Counted from the stretch's first letter, positions 34,989 to 42,931 are shown. The stretch is DNA of 64,000 nucleotides from Phanerodontia chrysosporium (GCA_001910725.1 MJGA01000003.1:62001-126000); one strand, 5' to 3'. Numbers and translations are program-made. The notes: generated by a model not told the origin, from the sequence alone.

Positions 34989-35174
34989 TCAGGAACTCAC
35001 TGTGTCTTTGTCCACGGACAGCTGCCCCACGAATTGCCCGTCCGAGTTTCCCTCGACCTCCAGCGCCCCCTGTAACTCGAAGAGTACAATCTCGTCCGTG
35101 CCGAATTGCGCAAATTGTGGCGGGAGAGGCCTCGAGGACGGTCCAGCGAGGTTGACATTGACTGGGATGATCAT
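34989..35174 (-). CDS. CTF8: Ctf8-like subunit of the alternative clamp loader, first exon
   Basis: From ATG 35,174 (minus): MIIPVNVNLAGPSSRPLPPQ, FAQFGTDEIVLFELQGALEV, EGNSDGQFVGQLSVDKDT. This is the N-terminal half of Ctf8, which with Dcc1 joins Ctf18-RFC and acts in sister-chromatid cohesion and PCNA loading. The exon ends at an ACA|GTGAGT donor. The usual second half (a TLxIGxHxLEG motif) was not found within 500 bases downstream, so the gene may be truncated or have a distant or diverged exon. It diverges from the hydrolase fragment at 35,399, sharing a 220-base promoter region. Confidence 0.6.
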   Translation of the reverse strand: MIIPVNVNLAGPSSRPLPPQFAQFGTDEIVLFELQGALEVEGNSDGQFVGQLSVDKDTVSS

Positions 35175-35398
35175 CTTGGGTGTTTGTGCAGTGTCTGGTG
35201 TCGTCACGGGTGTGCGAGGAGAGGATAGGGTTGTGGTCGAGTGCTGAAATGAGACGCGTCCAAGATTACAAGCGCGCGCCAGGTTCTTCACCGCAACCAC
35301 CACCGTGCTCATTGCCTCTCACGGATTTCGGCTTGCTCTACAAGACCCATATTGATTCAAACCTGAAGTGCTTGGATTGGCTGTTCCCTGCATCGGCC

Positions 35399-35962
35399 AT
35401 GTCTGCCCTGCGAGCCTTCCTGCACGACCTCATCGCCCTGCCCTCGGGGCTGCAACTCGAGGCCTCGCTCAGCCTCCCCAGAAACACATCCACAGCACAC
35501 TAACAAAACACGCTGTGGCTCGGCGGGTGGATGGACGACCCGTGTGTCACACTCATAAGCTGAACGCGCCCGCGCTCACGCTGCCCGGCCACTAGGGTGC
35601 TGCAAGCACCGAAGGTGCCGCTCCTGTGCGCGGGCTACGCCGTGCTGCGCTACAACTCGCACGGTGTCGGCCGCTCGTCGAGCTGGCCATCGCTCACGGG
35701 CCTCCATGAGGCGCGTGACCTCGAGGAGCTTGTGCATTGGGCCATGGCGCAGACACCGGGGTTCACGTCCATCGTCATTGTAGTACGCTTCACGCTCGTC
35801 CTTCGCATTCGTCTCACGCAAACTTGGCATCTCATGTGGACAATTGCGACGCACGGTAGATTTATAGCGAGCTCGTGACCTCGCTGGACCCGCTGTCACT
35901 ACTGTGGAGGCCAGGATGCATATGCACACCGACCTCGAGGCGACAAGGAGGTGACGCGCTAC
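35399..35962 (+). pseudogene. N-terminal part of an alpha/beta hydrolase, interrupted by the retrotransposon
   Basis: ATG 35,399 opens MSALRAFLHDLIALPSGLQL, then after a frame change LWLGGWMDDP (about 35,515), AGYAVLRYNSHGVGRSSSWP, SLTGLHEARDLEELVHWAMA and TSIVIV at about 35,630-35,780, and after an intron-like gap YSELVTSLDPLSLLWRP near 35,870. This is the first half of an S33-type alpha/beta hydrolase (oxyanion-loop GVG motif). An in-frame stop follows WMDDPCVTLIS, so it was probably decayed before the insertion. The frame GDKEVTRY up to 35,962 continues directly into RMLADTAVSE at 43,630, beyond the element. Confidence 0.6.
35958..35962 (+). repeat. target-site duplication, left copy (GCTAC)
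   Basis: GCTAC stands directly before the 5' LTR and again directly after the 3' LTR at 43,625-43,629. A 5-bp duplication is standard for Ty3/gypsy integrase. Removing the element and one copy gives a continuous reading frame across the site. Confidence 0.95.
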
Positions 35963-36253
35963 TGTCACGGATGTGACGGTGCTGCCCTATTTTTCGCCGA
36001 TTTTTGGCCATTTTCCTCGATTAATCCAACGGGCGAGCAGCCCTCGCGCCGCCTGGAGTCCTAGCCGCCCACACTCAGCGCCAGCGCCCTGATGGCGCAT
36101 CACCCCTAGACGCCAGCGCATCCCGCTGCGCGCTCAGACACTGCCCGGATCACCGGTCTGCCTTGCAACCGGTTCCCCGGATCGCCGAGGAGGCACTGTC
36201 ATCCCTGATGACTCCCCTCGCCGAGACACGCCGAGCTGATCAGCCTGATGACA

Positions 36254-36351
36254 CAGCCTCGGCCCGACGCAGCCTCGGACACTGCCAGCTGACACAGCCT
36301 CGTGACATAGCCCCCGCACAGCCTCGCCGCGCAGCCCGCGTCGCAGCCTCG
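36254..36351 (+). promoter_or_regulatory. five CAGCCTCG repeats in U3
   Basis: The 8-mer CAGCCTCG occurs at 36,254, 36,270, 36,295, 36,319 and 36,344, the last four about 25 bp apart and all on the same strand, 66-163 bp upstream of the TATA box. The spacing suggests phased factor sites (enhancer), but simple sequence drift in a GC-rich U3 is possible. The same array is present in the 3' LTR. Confidence 0.5.
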
Positions 36352-36416
36352 CTGGCTATGCTGAGCGCTGCCCATCAGCTTATGTAATCGTATAGCCTGC
36401 CCTAAAGGACCTGTAG

Positions 36417-36424
36417 TATATAAG
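36417..36424 (+). promoter_or_regulatory. TATA box of the element
   Basis: TATATAAG, 34 bp upstream of the predicted RNA start at 36,451. It is the only clear TATA motif in U3 and is conserved in the 3' LTR. Confidence 0.75.
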
Positions 36425-36450
36425 GGTAGCTCCCCTCGCTCCTGTTCGTC

Positions 36451-36460
36451 ATCTCGACCT
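36451..36460 (+). promoter_or_regulatory. predicted RNA 5' end / self-primer (ATCTCGACCT)
   Basis: ATCTCGACCT lies 34 bp downstream of the TATA box and is exactly complementary to AGGTCGAGAT at 36,644-36,653, which begins 2 nt after the 5' LTR, the position of the primer-binding site. No tRNA-like PBS starting with TGG is present. In Tf1 and related sushi elements the first 11 nt of the RNA fold back to prime reverse transcription; this arrangement has the same geometry. Confidence 0.65.
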
Positions 36461-36478
36461 CTTGGTCAATACGGACAG

Positions 36479-36537
36479 GTAAGCCCGTTGTTTGTACAGT
36501 AGCTACTAGTGCTAATACACTTGGTCAATACGGACAG
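36479..36537 (+). other. predicted leader intron inside the LTR (59 nt)
   Basis: The donor is CAG|GTAAGC, the branch site GCTAATAC (36,511-36,518) and the acceptor GGACAG. Length and motifs are typical for basidiomycete introns. The 18 bases before the donor (CTTGGTCAATACGGACAG, 36,461-36,478) are repeated exactly as the last 18 bases of the intron (36,520-36,537). Confidence 0.6.
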
Positions 36538-36643
36538 CTGCATAAGTTGTGCGTCGCCTGCGTGACTCGCTCCGCCGCGCCTCGTCGTCGACCTCCCCAC
36601 TTGCCCTCCCTCGTGAAGCGTTGAGCCCTAGCTCCGCGACATT

Positions 36644-36653
36644 AGGTCGAGAT
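36644..36653 (+). promoter_or_regulatory. primer-binding site for self-priming (AGGTCGAGAT)
   Basis: Ten bases starting 2 nt after the LTR, perfectly complementary to 36,451-36,460. The complement breaks on both sides, so the pairing is 10 nt. This is where minus-strand strong-stop synthesis would begin. Confidence 0.65.
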
Positions 36654-36734
36654 CTTTTGGGTGCCCTAGGCATTTCTCCCTACCGCTCCCCCCAAACCCC
36701 GTTTAAAAAAGTTTATTCCCTCCGTTTAAAGCGA

Positions 36735-36795
36735 GTACGTCGTAGTCGAGCAGCCTGCTCACTCCGTGCACGTTGCTAAGGTCCTTACTTCGCAG
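36735..36795 (+). other. predicted intron that splits the first start codon (61 nt)
   Basis: The donor is GCGA|GTACGT, the branch site TTGCTAAG (36,774-36,780) and the acceptor TTCGCAG. The exon before ends in A (36,734) and the exon after begins TGCCG (36,796), so splicing creates ATG in frame with the 229-codon ORF, which otherwise has no ATG at all. The spliced leader from 36,451 contains no earlier ATG. Confidence 0.65.
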
Positions 36796-37484
36796 TGCCG
36801 AAAGACGTCCGGCTCAAGGACCACATCCCCCAGCGCATCTTCGATCGCCTCCAACGTCGTCGCGAGGCCGGTAATCCCGTCAAGTGGACGGACCGCAAAG
36901 TCAAGGCGGTCGTCAAGTACGTGTCCACGCTCCCCCAGCCTCCGCCCTCCGTCCCCTCCATCAACTGGACTGCCGTTCGCGAGGCTCGTGAGGCCGAACA
37001 ACGCGTAGGCAACCGCATCCGCGAACAGCGCCAACGAGAGGCGCAAGAAGCCCAGGCCGCCGTAGCCTCCTCCTCCTCGAAGCTCAGTTTGGCAGAGCGC
37101 CTCAGCGCCGCCCCGACGTACGAGCCCATCGCCCGCAAGCCCGTCGGCATCGATATCCCCAAGTACTCCCCCACCGACCTCGTCGGCATCTTCACGCCTA
37201 AACTCGACGCGACCATCAAGCGTCTCAAGGCCGTTGAGGAAGTCGACCTCTTCCACCTCGTAAACAGCGACCGCGCGCACGGCGTCTGCCAGCTGCTCGA
37301 GCGTCTTCGACAGATCCGCAACGAGCTCAGCCGCCTCGCTCCCACCACCACGTTTAAGGAGTGGCACCAATACGAGCTAGGTCTTGCTCAGATTGGTGAC
37401 ATTTCGTTCGTCGGTTTAAGGCGCAATTTCCGCCGCATCGTGGGAGAGTTAGACATAGTGTACCGGGCCGGATACTTTGATTAA
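36795..37484 (+). CDS. ORF1 of the retrotransposon, unknown function
   Basis: A 229-codon frame upstream of gag. The only way to give it an AUG is the predicted splice at 36,735-36,795; the genomic codon at its head is GTG, and no Met occurs inside. The protein is basic and rich in Arg, Gln and Ala: LKDHIPQRIFDRLQRRREAG, KVKAVVKYVST, a charged helix REAREAEQRVGNRIREQRQR (about residues 60-80) likely to form a coiled coil, and a C-terminal part VCQLLERLRQIRNELSRLAP. It ends at TAA (37,482-37,484). The same frame then stays open for 140 codons into gag, so it could be the N-terminal part of a longer Gag. I recognise no domain. Confidence 0.7.
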   Translation: MPKDVRLKDHIPQRIFDRLQRRREAGNPVKWTDRKVKAVVKYVSTLPQPPPSVPSINWTAVREAREAEQRVGNRIREQRQREAQEAQAAVASSSSKLSLAERLSAAPTYEPIARKPVGIDIPKYSPTDLVGIFTPKLDATIKRLKAVEEVDLFHLVNSDRAHGVCQLLERLRQIRNELSRLAPTTTFKEWHQYELGLAQIGDISFVGLRRNFRRIVGELDIVYRAGYFD

Positions 37485-37904
37485 ATAAATACATCTCGTG
37501 TCGCTCTGGATTACGACTGCTCGCGCGATCCGCATTTCTTTGCGCGAAATCTCGAGGACCATACAGTTCGCGATTTTCACCTCATCGATCGAGGGGAAAG
37601 TTGGCAATTCGTTCCCTGTAGCGAACAACCCTGTCCACATCGAGAAAGCGCTCCAGCGGCCCCACAACTCCCGCCGAACGCTCGAGAAGTCCAATTCGAG
37701 CACCCTCGTTTCGCGCACCTGTTAGAATTCGCCCGCGCCTCCGCCACTACCCCGAATACTCCCGATCACAGTCCCCCGGACAGCAGCCACCACTCGTCTC
37801 CCGAGACATCGCTCGGCTCCGTCCTCTCTGATCACGAACCCGCTCCTTCCCCGTTTAACCTCTCCCGCGCTCACTCAGGAGCCAATACTCCCCGTCCTCC
37901 CAAT

Positions 37905-39155
37905 ATGTCCAGCACTCCCGGTGGAGCGCCTCCCGGCCCGGCTCCTCTCGACCCCGTCTCCGCTGCGCTCCTGCAAATGGCCCAGGCGATGACGCAGCTC
38001 ACCAACACGGTCAACACTCTGGCCCAGACTATTGGCGCCAATCGGACAACGGTCAACGCCACGGTTAACGCGAACAAGGAGCTGCCCTTCGTCGAGAAGC
38101 CCGTCCCGTTCAAAGGGAAAGGTTCGGACACGGCCCGTCTCTTCCGCGCCGCCTATCGCATCTACGCCGACGGACAACCGGAGAAATTTGGCAAGCGCGA
38201 CGTCGATGGTAACCTCCAGCGAGACCCCGACTCTGGCAAGATCTTGGTAGATGGTCAGAAGTGGATCGTCGGCGCCCTCTCCTTCATGCAGGACGAGGCG
38301 GCTGAATGGGCACGGCAGTACATCGAACAGGCGGCAGACGGTGTTCAGATATTCGACGGCTCTCGCGCCACGTTTTGGGAAGCGTTCAAGAACCGGTTCG
38401 AGCCCGTCGACGAGAAGGCCGAGGCCCTCAGCAAGCTGCAGGCATGCACGCAAGGCAATCGTCGGTTCGCGGAGTTCTTCGCGGAGTTCCAAGCCCTCGC
38501 CGGCCGCACGAAGCTCACCCCGGAGGACCTGGCAGCCCGGCTACGGACGAAGTTCAACAAGGACTACCTCGAGCGGATCTCATACATGGTCAACCCCGCT
38601 ACTGGCAAAGGTCCCGAGACGTACGACGAGCTCAAGAACGCGGGTTTCGCTGTCGATCGGTCGAAGGACAAGCTCTCACAAGACCTCCTGGCACAGCAAG
38701 GCAAGACGTCCTCAACTCCGGCTAGCTCGTCAGCGCGCGCTTTCCGCGACCCGAACGCGATGGACATAGACGCCGCGAACATCGACGAGCTGTTTAAGGG
38801 TCTCACTGGCACGGATCTTAAGCGCCAGTTCGACGCCGTCATGAAGGACCGCTGCAAGGTCTGTGGCTCGAAGTCCCATAAGTCCACGGACCCCGTTCAC
38901 CGTGATTCGGTCTGCAACCACTGCGGCAAGAAAGGTCACTGGTCCCGCGTCTGTCGTGCCCGCCTCGAGGGCAAGCCAAAAACCGCCCCTGCTACCGCCG
39001 CCGTTCGCGCCTCGTCTTCGGATACCTCGTCACAGGACTCCTCGTCTCCGGCCTCCTCGTCTTCTGGCAGCTCGTCTGACGACCAAGCTGCCGCGATCGC
39101 CGCCCTCCGTGATCAGCTGGCTCTGATACAAAAGCAGCTCGGGGGTTTTGCCTAA
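37905..39155 (+). CDS. gag: gag
   Basis: Structural protein of the virus-like particle; 416 codons from ATG 37,905, with open frame for 140 codons before it. The N-terminus is Pro-rich (GGAPPGPAPLDPVSAALLQM), then comes a capsid-like region (DTARLFRAAYRIYADG, QKWIVGALSFMQDEAAEWAR, FKNRFEPVDEKAEALSKLQA, RRFAEFFAEFQALAGRTKLT) and a zinc knuckle CNHCGKKGHWSRVC from residue 337 (CX2CX4HX4C), preceded by a second Cys/His cluster (CKVCGSKSH). The C-terminal tail is Ser-rich. The stop TAA (39,153-39,155) lies 3 nt after a -1 slippery heptamer. Confidence 0.95.
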   Translation: MSSTPGGAPPGPAPLDPVSAALLQMAQAMTQLTNTVNTLAQTIGANRTTVNATVNANKELPFVEKPVPFKGKGSDTARLFRAAYRIYADGQPEKFGKRDVDGNLQRDPDSGKILVDGQKWIVGALSFMQDEAAEWARQYIEQAADGVQIFDGSRATFWEAFKNRFEPVDEKAEALSKLQACTQGNRRFAEFFAEFQALAGRTKLTPEDLAARLRTKFNKDYLERISYMVNPATGKGPETYDELKNAGFAVDRSKDKLSQDLLAQQGKTSSTPASSSARAFRDPNAMDIDAANIDELFKGLTGTDLKRQFDAVMKDRCKVCGSKSHKSTDPVHRDSVCNHCGKKGHWSRVCRARLEGKPKTAPATAAVRASSSDTSSQDSSSPASSSSGSSSDDQAAAIAALRDQLALIQKQLGGFA

Positions 39156-39187
39156 GGGGCCGGAGTGACGCCGCATCGTCGGTCCCC
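39143..39187 (+). promoter_or_regulatory. -1 ribosomal frameshift signal at the gag-pol junction
   Basis: The heptamer G GGT TTT (39,143-39,149) fits the X XXY YYZ rule in the gag frame. Six nt later a stem can form: GGGGCCG (39,156-39,162) with CGGTCCCC (39,180-39,187, one bulged T). After a -1 slip the frame TGC CTA AGG continues open for 67 codons to the pol ATG at 39,350 and through pol. Sushi-type chromoviruses and their domesticated relative PEG10 use the same kind of slip. Confidence 0.8.
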
Positions 39188-39349
39188 GTTTCGTCAAGCC
39201 CGGATTCAACTCCGGCGCCTTCGTTAGACCCACAGGACATTTCGGACTCTATCCGCTCGTGTACAATATCCGTATTAGACCCTTTTTCGAATCACTACCG
39301 TGTACCAGTAAAGCTCACCGGGATCAATAAAACTATTCGCACGCCCGCA

Positions 39350-42300
39350 ATGATTGACTCCGGTGCGACTTCGCTGTTCATTCACGAAGACTTCTGCAAG
39401 CAGCATAAGATTCTCACGGTACCACTCAAAAGGGAAATTACGTTATACAACATCGACGGAACCAAGAATGAAGCAGGGTCTATCACACGTCGTGCCAGAC
39501 TCCAGCTCACTGTGGGCTCGTACACGTTTAAGGAGGAGTTTCTTGTCACGAACATCGGTCCCGAGAACGTCATCCTCGGACTTCCGTGGCTCAAGAAATG
39601 GAATCCGAACATCGACTGGGAAACGGGAGATGTCCAGTTTCAGCTCCGCGGCGGGGTTGAGGACACCCCAGTTTTCGGCATACACCAGATTGACGCCAAC
39701 CGCTCCGAACGCCGTGAATGGCTTCGGGCAGGCATTGTTGAGGACGCCAAGGACGAAGTCTGGATCCTCGCCGGCTACACTTACTCGCAAGCGATCGCTG
39801 TCGAAGCCAATCGCGAGAAGTATGCCAAGACGTTCGAAGAACTGGTTCCCAAGGAGTACCACCGACACAAGAAGGTGTTCTCTGAAGAAGAATCGCACCG
39901 TCTCCCGAAGCATCAGCCCTGGGATCACGCGATAGATCTCGTCCCAGACGCCCCGGCCTCGATCAAATCGAAGGTTTATCCCATGTCCCCGATCGAGAAC
40001 GAAGAGCTGCAGCGGTTTATCGACGACGCACTCGCCAAGGGCTACATCGTCCCCAGCAAGTCTCCGATCGCCTCGCCCGTGTTCTTCATCAAGAAAAAGG
40101 ACGGCAAGCTCCGGTTCATTCAGGACTATCGCAAGCTCAACGACATCACCGTGAAGAATCGGTACCCCCTTCCGCTCGCCTCCGACATCATCGGGAAGCT
40201 CCAGGGCGCTAAGATCTTCACTAAGTTCGACGTCCGCTGGGGCTACAACAACGTCCGGATTAAGGAAGGTGACGAGTGGAAAGCTGCCTTCGTCACCAAC
40301 CGCGGTCTCTTCGAGCCCAGAGTTATGTACTTCGGTCTGTGCAACAGCCCTGCCACGTTCCAGGCCCTCATGAATCACATCTTCGCCGACCTCATCGCCG
40401 AAAGCAAGGTCGCAGTCTACCTCGACGACATCCTCATCTGGTCGAACGATCTCGCTTCGCATCGGAAGATTGTTCACGAGGTCCTGGCACGCCTCGCCAA
40501 GTACGATCTGTACCTTCGGCCCGAGAAGTGCGAGTTCGAGCGCTCAGAGATCGAGTATCTTGGGCTCCTCATCAGCGAAGGACAAGTCGGCATGGACCCT
40601 GGCAAGGTTAAGGCAGTAGCCGAGTGGCCGACCCCGAAGAACCTCAAAGACGTGCGAGGCTTTGTCGGGTTCGCCAATTTCTATCGCCGTTTCATCAAGG
40701 ACTTCTCAAAGATCTGCCGCCCGTTGCACGATCTAACGAAGAAGGACACTCCGTTTAATTGGGGTCCCGCACAGGCAGAAGCCTTCGAGACGCTCAAGCG
40801 CGCTTTCACGACTCAGCCCGTGCTCGCCATGTGGAGCATTGATCGGCCAACTCGCGTCGAGACCGATGCTTCTGGCTACGCCACCGGAGGAGTCATAGCC
40901 CAACGCAACCCTGAAGATGGTCTCTGGCATCCAATCGCGTATCGCTCGCAGACCATGAGCCCCGCCGAGCGGAACTACGAGATCTGGGACCGCGAGATGC
41001 TTGCAATCATCGAAGCTCTCAAGGACTGGCGCCAGTTCCTCGAAGGTCTCCCGGAGCCTTTTGAGATCTGGACCGATCACCAGAATCTCCAGTACTGGAA
41101 AACTGCGCAGAATCTCACACGGCGACAAGCCCGATGGGCCTCCTACCTCGCCGAGTACGACTTCCGCATCATCCACCGCCCTGGCAAGACCCATCTCCTC
41201 GCCGACCCGCTCTCCCGGCCTTCCTCGCTGCATGTCTCTGACGAAGAGGACAACCGCTCGCAGATAGTGTTGAAGCCGGAGCTGTTTAAGATAGCCGCCA
41301 CGGTAGCTTTCGCAAACCCCTCCCCCCTCGAGAAGCGCATTCGCGAATGCTCCGAAAAGGAAAAGGAAGTCGCAGACGCCCTACAGACTCTCCGGACCAA
41401 GGGGCCCCGCAAGCTGCACAACGGCGTTCTCGAATGGGAAGAGGACAACGGCCTTCTGTACTACCATGGGAAAGTCTATGTCCCGAACAGTGTCGCGCTG
41501 CGCAACGACGTCATCAAGTCTTGCCACGACGCGCCGACCGCCGGACACCCTGGGAAGCACACCACTCTCGAGTTGGTCTCTCGGTACTATTGGTGGCCAC
41601 GCATCTCCGCCGACGTTAGCCGCTACGTGCTCGGTTGCGATCAATGCCAACGGTACAAGTCCGCCCCGCATCCGAAAGCCACCCTACAGCCCCACGACGT
41701 CCCTTCAGGGCCTTGGGAACACGTCGGCGTGGATCTCATCACGCAACTCCCACGTGACGCCAAGACCAAGAAGGACTCAATCGCGGTCTACGTGGACCAC
41801 TATTCGGATCAGTGCCACCTTGTGCCGGTCGACTCGACGATCACCGCTGCCGGCATGGGCGACGTCCACTACACAGACATCTTCCGCCTCCACGGCCTCC
41901 CACGCAAGATCTTCTCCGATCGTGGACCCCAGTTTGCAGCCCAGTACATGCGAGCGTTGTACAAGCGCCTCGGCATCGCTACCGGCCTCACCACGGCGTA
42001 TCACCCTGAAAGCAACGGCAAGGTCGAGCGCAAGAACCAGGAAGTCGAGAAATTCCTGCGTCTCTTCGTCTCCCAGCGCCAAGATGACTGGGTCGATTGG
42101 CTCCCGATGGCCGAGTTCACCCTGAACTCACACGTGTCCAGTGCTACCGAGCGCACGCCCTTCGAGATTGTTTACGGCTACACACCGGACTTCACGATCC
42201 CGGCCGGCAAACACACCAACGTTCCCGCTCTCGACGAGCGCCTAGACCGCATGGCTCACGTCCGCAAAGAGGCCGAAGCTGCCCTGCGCCTAACCAAAGC

Positions 42301-42907
42301 CCGCATGAAAGAAGAGTACGAGGCCGCGAAGAAACGCGCCCACTCCTTCAAGGTCGGCGATCAGGTTTGGCTCAGCACGAAGGACCTCAGCATCGATCAG
42401 CCCTCGCCCAAACTCGGCCCCCGCCAGCTGGGTCCGTTTAAGGTTCTGGAAAAGATCGGCGATCTGGACTATCGGCTCGAGCTCCCGAGCTGGCTGAAAA
42501 TCCACCCGGTTTTCCATGTCAACCGCCTCAGCCCGTGGCACGATCAAGGCGTTGAGAAGCCCCTGCCACCCAAACCTGTCAAGGTTGCCGGCGAAGAAGA
42601 ATACGTCGTCGAGAAAGTCCTCGACAGCCGCATATACCGCCGACAACTGCAGTACAAGGTCCACTGGAAAGGCTACAGTCAAGCCGGCGACACGTGGGAA
42701 AAAGCAGACAACCTCAAACACGCCAAAGCTCTGGTCAACAAATTCCATCGCGAAAATCCGGAAGCGCCCCGCAAGCTCGCTGCCACCGCCTTCGAAGCCC
42801 TCGCCGCCTCTTTTCGCCCGTTCGTCACCGAAGTCGACGTCTCCCACCTTTCTGCCTCTGATCGCGCCAAGGCCGATCTCGATTGGGAGGAGGGGCGTCA
42901 CCTCTGA
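39350..42907 (+). CDS. pol: pol polyprotein: protease, reverse transcriptase, RNase H, integrase, chromodomain
   Basis: 1,185 codons from ATG 39,350, but the open frame extends upstream to the gag stop (with protease sequence VPVKLTGINKTIRTPA before the ATG), so it is probably made as Gag-Pol by frameshifting. Protease: DSGA at residues 3-6. Reverse transcriptase: KKKDGKLRFIQDYRKLND and YLDD at 357-360. RNase H: TDASG with Asp at 506, DREMLAIIEALKDWRQFL. Integrase zinc site H733-X3-H737-X25-C763-X2-C766; catalytic D795, D857 and E893 (DX35E). Chromodomain about 1083-1137 (EEYVVEKVLDSRIYRRQLQY, KVHWKGYSQAGDTWE), expected to direct integration to modified histones. No frame lesion. The length is normal for chromoviruses. 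Confidence 0.97.
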   Translation: MIDSGATSLFIHEDFCKQHKILTVPLKREITLYNIDGTKNEAGSITRRARLQLTVGSYTFKEEFLVTNIGPENVILGLPWLKKWNPNIDWETGDVQFQLRGGVEDTPVFGIHQIDANRSERREWLRAGIVEDAKDEVWILAGYTYSQAIAVEANREKYAKTFEELVPKEYHRHKKVFSEEESHRLPKHQPWDHAIDLVPDAPASIKSKVYPMSPIENEELQRFIDDALAKGYIVPSKSPIASPVFFIKKKDGKLRFIQDYRKLNDITVKNRYPLPLASDIIGKLQGAKIFTKFDVRWGYNNVRIKEGDEWKAAFVTNRGLFEPRVMYFGLCNSPATFQALMNHIFADLIAESKVAVYLDDILIWSNDLASHRKIVHEVLARLAKYDLYLRPEKCEFERSEIEYLGLLISEGQVGMDPGKVKAVAEWPTPKNLKDVRGFVGFANFYRRFIKDFSKICRPLHDLTKKDTPFNWGPAQAEAFETLKRAFTTQPVLAMWSIDRPTRVETDASGYATGGVIAQRNPEDGLWHPIAYRSQTMSPAERNYEIWDREMLAIIEALKDWRQFLEGLPEPFEIWTDHQNLQYWKTAQNLTRRQARWASYLAEYDFRIIHRPGKTHLLADPLSRPSSLHVSDEEDNRSQIVLKPELFKIAATVAFANPSPLEKRIRECSEKEKEVADALQTLRTKGPRKLHNGVLEWEEDNGLLYYHGKVYVPNSVALRNDVIKSCHDAPTAGHPGKHTTLELVSRYYWWPRISADVSRYVLGCDQCQRYKSAPHPKATLQPHDVPSGPWEHVGVDLITQLPRDAKTKKDSIAVYVDHYSDQCHLVPVDSTITAAGMGDVHYTDIFRLHGLPRKIFSDRGPQFAAQYMRALYKRLGIATGLTTAYHPESNGKVERKNQEVEKFLRLFVSQRQDDWVDWLPMAEFTLNSHVSSATERTPFEIVYGYTPDFTIPAGKHTNVPALDERLDRMAHVRKEAEAALRLTKARMKEEYEAAKKRAHSFKVGDQVWLSTKDLSIDQPSPKLGPRQLGPFKVLEKIGDLDYRLELPSWLKIHPVFHVNRLSPWHDQGVEKPLPPKPVKVAGEEEYVVEKVLDSRIYRRQLQYKVHWKGYSQAGDTWEKADNLKHAKALVNKFHRENPEAPRKLAATAFEALAASFRPFVTEVDVSHLSASDRAKADLDWEEGRHL

Positions 42908-42931
42908 CGACCTCGCGAGGACGCTCGGTTT

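Larger units (their letters stand above)
35963..36641 (+). repeat. 5' LTR
   Basis: Begins TGTCACGGATGTGACG and ends GCGACA. It matches 42,946-43,624 with an offset of 6,983 and two substitutions in 679 bp. U3 holds five CAGCCTCG words and a TATA box (36,417). The predicted R start is 36,451, and a predicted intron lies at 36,479-36,537. Confidence 0.97.

Noticed and set aside
36642..36670. tRNA primer-binding site (TGG-type) after the 5' LTR
   Set aside because: No TGG at the junction and no match to a tRNA 3' end, including the tRNA-Cys in this window; self-priming fits better.
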